Below, in pieces: positions 5,614-8,197 of a stretch of 8,197 bases of DNA. How positions within the stretch are numbered: the stretch's first letter is position 1; each line of letters opens with the position of its first letter. The position numbers and the translations under genes are program-made. The notes beneath the pieces were generated by a model. It saw only the letters and a program-made list of their open reading frames with translations. It searched no databases and was not told the DNA's origin. Source of the stretch: an uncultured Clostridia bacterium. Its GTDB lineage: Bacteria; Bacillota; Clostridia; Christensenellales; Pumilibacteraceae. The stretch covers positions 1-8,197 of the forward strand of contig CANQUR010000067.1 of assembly GCA_947627075.1 (NCBI GenBank), read 5' to 3'.

Positions 5614-5635
5614 GCGAAAATCAAAAAATTTTCGC
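5614..5635 (+). promoter_or_regulatory. 8-bp inverted repeat upstream of ABC promoter
   Basis: GCGAAAAT (5614-5621)/ATTTTCGC (5628-5635), spacer CAAAAA, ending 17 bases before the -35. Its perfect symmetry and position suggest a regulator binding site. It lacks a T run after it, so a terminator is unlikely. Confidence 0.4.
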
Positions 5636-5652
5636 AAACATCACTTGTTAGC

Positions 5653-5682
5653 TTGACAATCGGCGTCAATGGGTGATAAAAT
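5653..5682 (+). promoter_or_regulatory. Promoter of the ABC exporter operon
   Basis: -35 TTGACA (5653-5658), 18-bp spacer, extended -10 TGATAAAAT (hexamer 5677-5682). ATCGGC (5659-5664) and GCCGAT (5683-5688) form a 6-bp dyad flanking the spacer and -10, a plausible repressor operator. The leader to the ATG is about 70 bases. Confidence 0.75.
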
Positions 5683-5760
5683 GCCGATGTTAATGATGTT
5701 TTGTCGATATGTTGCACAAAATGTTGTATTCTATTGACATTTAAGGGGGAAACTAAAGAT

Positions 5761-6483
5761 ATGTTAGAAGTAGTCGATTTTTCGAAAAAATATTCCAAAA
5801 ATCAATATTATTCGGCGCTCCATATAAACTTTACCGTTTCGGCGGGCGAAGTCGTGGGGCTTGTGGGCAGCAACGGAGCCGGCAAATCCACTATAATCAA
5901 GAGCATTATAGGCGTTTTGCCATTTAGCGAAGGCGCTATAAAGGTGGGCGGCTTCGACTTAAACGAGAATCCCGAACAGGCAAAGAGGTTGATAGGCTAT
6001 GTTCCGGACGATCACTCCGTCTACGAAAAGCTCACCGGCAAGGAGTATGTAAATTATATCGGCAGTCTTTACGGCGCGACAGAACAGCAAAAGCGTTATG
6101 TGGTGGAAGAACTTGCCGAAAAATTCGATATCAAAAAATCGCTTAATGTGCAAATAGCCAACTATTCGCACGGAATGCGACAAAAGATATGTATTTTGGG
6201 TGCGCTCGTACATAATCCCAAACTTTGGATTCTCGACGAGCCGATGGTCGGACTCGATCCGCAAACCATGGCTTTACTTTGCGAATTTATCCGAGGTTAC
6301 GCGGACAACGAGCATGCGGTGCTGTTTTCGTCGCACAACCTCGACGTCGTTCAAAAGACTTGCGACAAAGTCGTATTTATTAAAAAAGGCGAGCTGATAA
6401 ACATAATCGATCTTAAGCAAGAGCCCGACTTCGATCTCGATAAATATTTCATGGAAGTCAACGAGGTCAATAAAAATGCGTGA
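5761..6483 (+). CDS. ABC transporter ATP-binding protein (ABC-2 exporter type)
   Basis: A 240-residue cytoplasmic ATPase that powers the permease encoded next. Walker A is GSNGAGKST (36-44), the signature is a variant YSHGMRQK (135-142), Walker B is LWILDEP (155-161), the D-loop is VGLDP and the switch His is 192 in SSHNLD. The Q-loop position reads GYVPDD (79-84), with Asp where many family members have Gln, as in the EcsA/YtrB-like group of ABC-2 ATPases. I chose ATG 5761, not the in-frame TTG at 5701: the protein then begins MLEVVDFSKKY like its relatives, and AAGGGGGA lies at 5743-5750. The stop overlaps the permease start by 8 bases (ATGCGTGA), implying translational coupling. Substrate unknown; members of this group export peptides, antibiotics or act in envelope homeostasis. 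Confidence 0.93.
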   Translation: MLEVVDFSKKYSKNQYYSALHINFTVSAGEVVGLVGSNGAGKSTIIKSIIGVLPFSEGAIKVGGFDLNENPEQAKRLIGYVPDDHSVYEKLTGKEYVNYIGSLYGATEQQKRYVVEELAEKFDIKKSLNVQIANYSHGMRQKICILGALVHNPKLWILDEPMVGLDPQTMALLCEFIRGYADNEHAVLFSSHNLDVVQKTCDKVVFIKKGELINIIDLKQEPDFDLDKYFMEVNEVNKNA

Positions 6484-8077
6484 GTTCATTCGCTTGCAAC
6501 TCAAATTAAAGTGGGGGCTTAATCGCAACAACAGCAAAAAGAGCGCGATTCTTACCGCAATTGCAATTACGTTTGCGATAGTCGTCGCTTTGGCTATGGT
6601 AATGGCGCTTACGTTTGTTTTAAGATCGAGCATACAAGTAACCGCCAAAAGGCTTTCGGTATTATATCTTACTTTAATTATGATAGGGCTTACCGTTTTT
6701 GCGACGGGAATGCAGATAAACAGATTATATAGACCCGGCGACCTAAAAATAACGGCGCGTTTTCCGCTCAGTCCGTTCAAACTTTTCGTCGGCTATTTGA
6801 TACTCAATTACATTGATCTGTGGATATATTCCGCAATATTGCTTTTGCCCATAATGGTAGTGTTCGGCATCGCCATGCAGTGCGTGACGGTTACGTACAT
6901 TCTCGGCGTGTTGCTCGGGATAATCTTTTTGCCGATGGTTCCTTTCGGCTTGTCGATATTCATAGCAATTCCCGTAATGTATCTCAATTCGTTTCTCGAA
7001 AAGTACGGAATTATTCGTTTGATAATATTCGTAATCGTGCTAATCGGCGCGTTCCTATTATACAATTACATTCTCACCGTGCTTGCCCAATTCTTTATTC
7101 ACAGAAATTGGGAGGAAGGAACCCTCGAAATATGGGAAAGCCTTCTCGCGTCGCTCGACTCGTATTATAATCCCGCATATTATTTGGGGAATATAATATT
7201 CTTCGAAAAATTTTGGCTCGGCTTCGGCGTCGTATTCGGTGCGGGAGTCGCGCTTATTGCGGGCGGAGTCGCATTGGCGCGCGTGGTATGTCGCGACGTG
7301 CGCAACAAGTCGCTCGAAAGCGGCTACGGCATAGACGACAGGCGTTCGGAAATAGACGGGTACGGCAGCGTCAAGGCGATTTTCAGATACACCTTAAAGG
7401 AAATCTTGCGAACAAAGACATATTCGTACTTTTACTTCGGAGTGGCTATTTCGACGCCCGTTATGGTCTTTTTCTGCAACAGGCTCGTTCACATAGTCGG
7501 CGCGGCTCAAGTGGGCGGCGATATCGGCTTCGGCGCATCCATGTTGGTTCTCGCGGTATTTATGGCGATGATAAGTTCGTTTACGGGCGCGATAATAAGC
7601 GTCGAGGGCAAAACCTTTTATATTACCAAGATGACGCCCGTTTCTTATCGAAAACAGTTGCTTATAAAGGGACTGCTAAACGTCGGAGTAAGCGTGGGCG
7701 CGTTGGCGATAAGCGTTATCGTCATTGCCGCTTTGAAGTTTGTCGGCGCTGCGGAAATCGCAAGCATAATAGCGACTCAGATATTGCTGGTATTCGGGCT
7801 TGTGTTTAACGGAATAAACCTTAATCTCGCAAACCCAAATCTCAAGCCGAAGGCGAACGGCGAAGTCGACGAGATAAACATAACGTATATGCTTATGATA
7901 GGGCTCGTTATCGCCGCCATACTCGGTGCTTGTTCGATAATATTCCCGCGCATGGAATCGTTGGGCAACATTCCGACTTATTTGATTTGTATAGCGATAG
8001 CATTTGTCTATGCTGCGATAAATTTAATTGTATATTGGTTTACGGTCAATAAAAAATATAAAAATATAGAACCGTAA
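6476..8077 (+). CDS. ABC-2 type permease, about 12 membrane segments
   Basis: A 533-residue integral membrane protein, the likely transmembrane partner of the preceding ATPase. Hydrophobic segments can be picked out near residues 24-48, 62-80, 103-133, 138-168, 181-208, 236-270, 318-338, 350-375, 396-421, 430-448, 469-490 and 500-525. Two cytoplasmic elbows share a motif, ARFPLSPFKLFVGYL (about 94-108) and ITKMTPVSYRKQLLIKGLL (about 384-402), suggesting two related halves in one chain as in the large single-gene permeases of Firmicutes (Pfam ABC_tran_2 type, assigned from memory). The ATG overlaps the ATPase stop, and GAGG just upstream within that gene can serve as its ribosome binding site. 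A third gene follows 13 bases after the stop. Cargo cannot be told from sequence. Confidence 0.88.
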   Translation: MREFIRLQLKLKWGLNRNNSKKSAILTAIAITFAIVVALAMVMALTFVLRSSIQVTAKRLSVLYLTLIMIGLTVFATGMQINRLYRPGDLKITARFPLSPFKLFVGYLILNYIDLWIYSAILLLPIMVVFGIAMQCVTVTYILGVLLGIIFLPMVPFGLSIFIAIPVMYLNSFLEKYGIIRLIIFVIVLIGAFLLYNYILTVLAQFFIHRNWEEGTLEIWESLLASLDSYYNPAYYLGNIIFFEKFWLGFGVVFGAGVALIAGGVALARVVCRDVRNKSLESGYGIDDRRSEIDGYGSVKAIFRYTLKEILRTKTYSYFYFGVAISTPVMVFFCNRLVHIVGAAQVGGDIGFGASMLVLAVFMAMISSFTGAIISVEGKTFYITKMTPVSYRKQLLIKGLLNVGVSVGALAISVIVIAALKFVGAAEIASIIATQILLVFGLVFNGINLNLANPNLKPKANGEVDEINITYMLMIGLVIAAILGACSIIFPRMESLGNIPTYLICIAIAFVYAAINLIVYWFTVNKKYKNIEP

Positions 8078-8090
8078 AAAGGGGGATAAG

Positions 8091-8197
8091 ATGAGAAAAT
8101 TAATAACGTCTACTATATTGATTTTGCCGCTGATATTGCTAGCCATAATGTTAGTAAGCGGGGCAATAATGAGCATGGTGACGCACATTTACGTAGA
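8091..8197 (+). CDS. N-terminus of a membrane-anchored protein, third gene of ABC operon (truncated)
   Basis: ATG at 8091 follows GGGGG (8081-8085), 13 bases after the permease stop. The frame stays open to the window end (35 codons). It reads MRKLITSTILILPLILLAI and continues hydrophobic (MLVSGAIMSMV) to about residue 30: a basic start and a long apolar stretch, either a signal peptide without a clear cleavage site or a membrane anchor. No lipobox is seen. It is probably an accessory exported or membrane subunit of the transporter; identity cannot be judged from 35 residues. Confidence 0.75.
   Translation, partial: MRKLITSTILILPLILLAIMLVSGAIMSMVTHIYV

Larger units (their letters stand above)
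5444..5760 (+). other. Non-coding interval of 317 bases
   Basis: I see no credible gene. It holds a weak terminator candidate (5470-5504), an 8-bp inverted repeat (5614-5635) and the ABC operon promoter (5653-5682). The stretch 5521-5610 (around GTAGGGGATTAATTTCG) is unexplained; it differs from the A+T-rich sequence before it and could be a remnant or a dispersed repeat. Confidence 0.6.

Noticed and set aside
5701..5760. TTG start at 5701 for the ABC ATPase
   Set aside because: It adds 20 residues with no counterpart in the family and lacks a ribosome binding site, while ATG 5761 has one and starts like its relatives.
5517..5798. A 93-residue minus-strand frame across the ABC promoter and gene start
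   Set aside because: It overlaps the ATPase start and a consensus promoter on the other strand, has no ribosome binding site that stands out, and no recognisable domain.
7213..7809. A 198-residue plus-strand frame inside the permease gene
   Set aside because: It is an arginine-rich shifted frame of the permease, whose own frame encodes clear membrane helices.

Overview
The window looks like part of a chromosome from a low- to mid-GC Firmicute, probably an uncultured gut Clostridia member. The basis is strong AGGAGG-type ribosome binding sites, sigma-A promoters that nearly all carry an extended TGnTATAAT -10 box, a Firmicute-style ABC-2 transporter of the EcsA/YtrB type, and a GH29 fucosidase as expected of a glycan user. 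The taxonomy is inference; no phylogenetic marker other than one tRNA is present.

Layout. Positions 1-739 (minus strand) hold the N-terminal 246 residues of an alpha-L-fucosidase, cut by the window edge, with its promoter at 790-818. A divergent promoter (857-885) drives tRNA-Ser(UGA) at 915-1003, followed by a terminator hairpin. From 998 to 4685 lies an A+T-rich segment bracketed by two near-identical direct copies of a ~128-bp structured repeat (998-1126 and 4558-4685). Between the copies is a three-gene operon: (1) a 625-residue protein with an N-terminal XRE/Cro helix-turn-helix, a long helical middle and a C-terminal HEPN-like domain with an intact RNase-type motif (RNSIVH); (2) a beta-rich protein of unknown family whose start appears frameshifted; (3) a 172-residue HEPN-like protein. 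Two promoters and a hairpin precede the operon. After the second repeat comes a separately promoted 175-residue protein with one membrane helix (4916-5443), then a ~317-base non-coding stretch. An ABC exporter operon follows at 5761 to the window end: ATPase, ~12-TM permease, and the start of a third membrane-anchored gene.

How it fits together. The outer genes (fucosidase, tRNA, ABC exporter) look like ordinary chromosome. The repeat-bracketed cassette beside the tRNA gene looks like accessory DNA. The HTH-HEPN protein plus its two partners is the best candidate for an uncharacterised toxin, abortive-infection or stress-response system: a self-repressed DNA-binding protein carrying a putative RNase domain, co-expressed with a HEPN-like partner and a beta-sandwich-like protein. 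Both repeat copies contain 15 bases exactly complementary to the 3' end of the adjacent tRNA-Ser. The differences between the copies fall in loops or preserve base pairing, which suggests an RNA-structured or tRNA-derived dispersed element.
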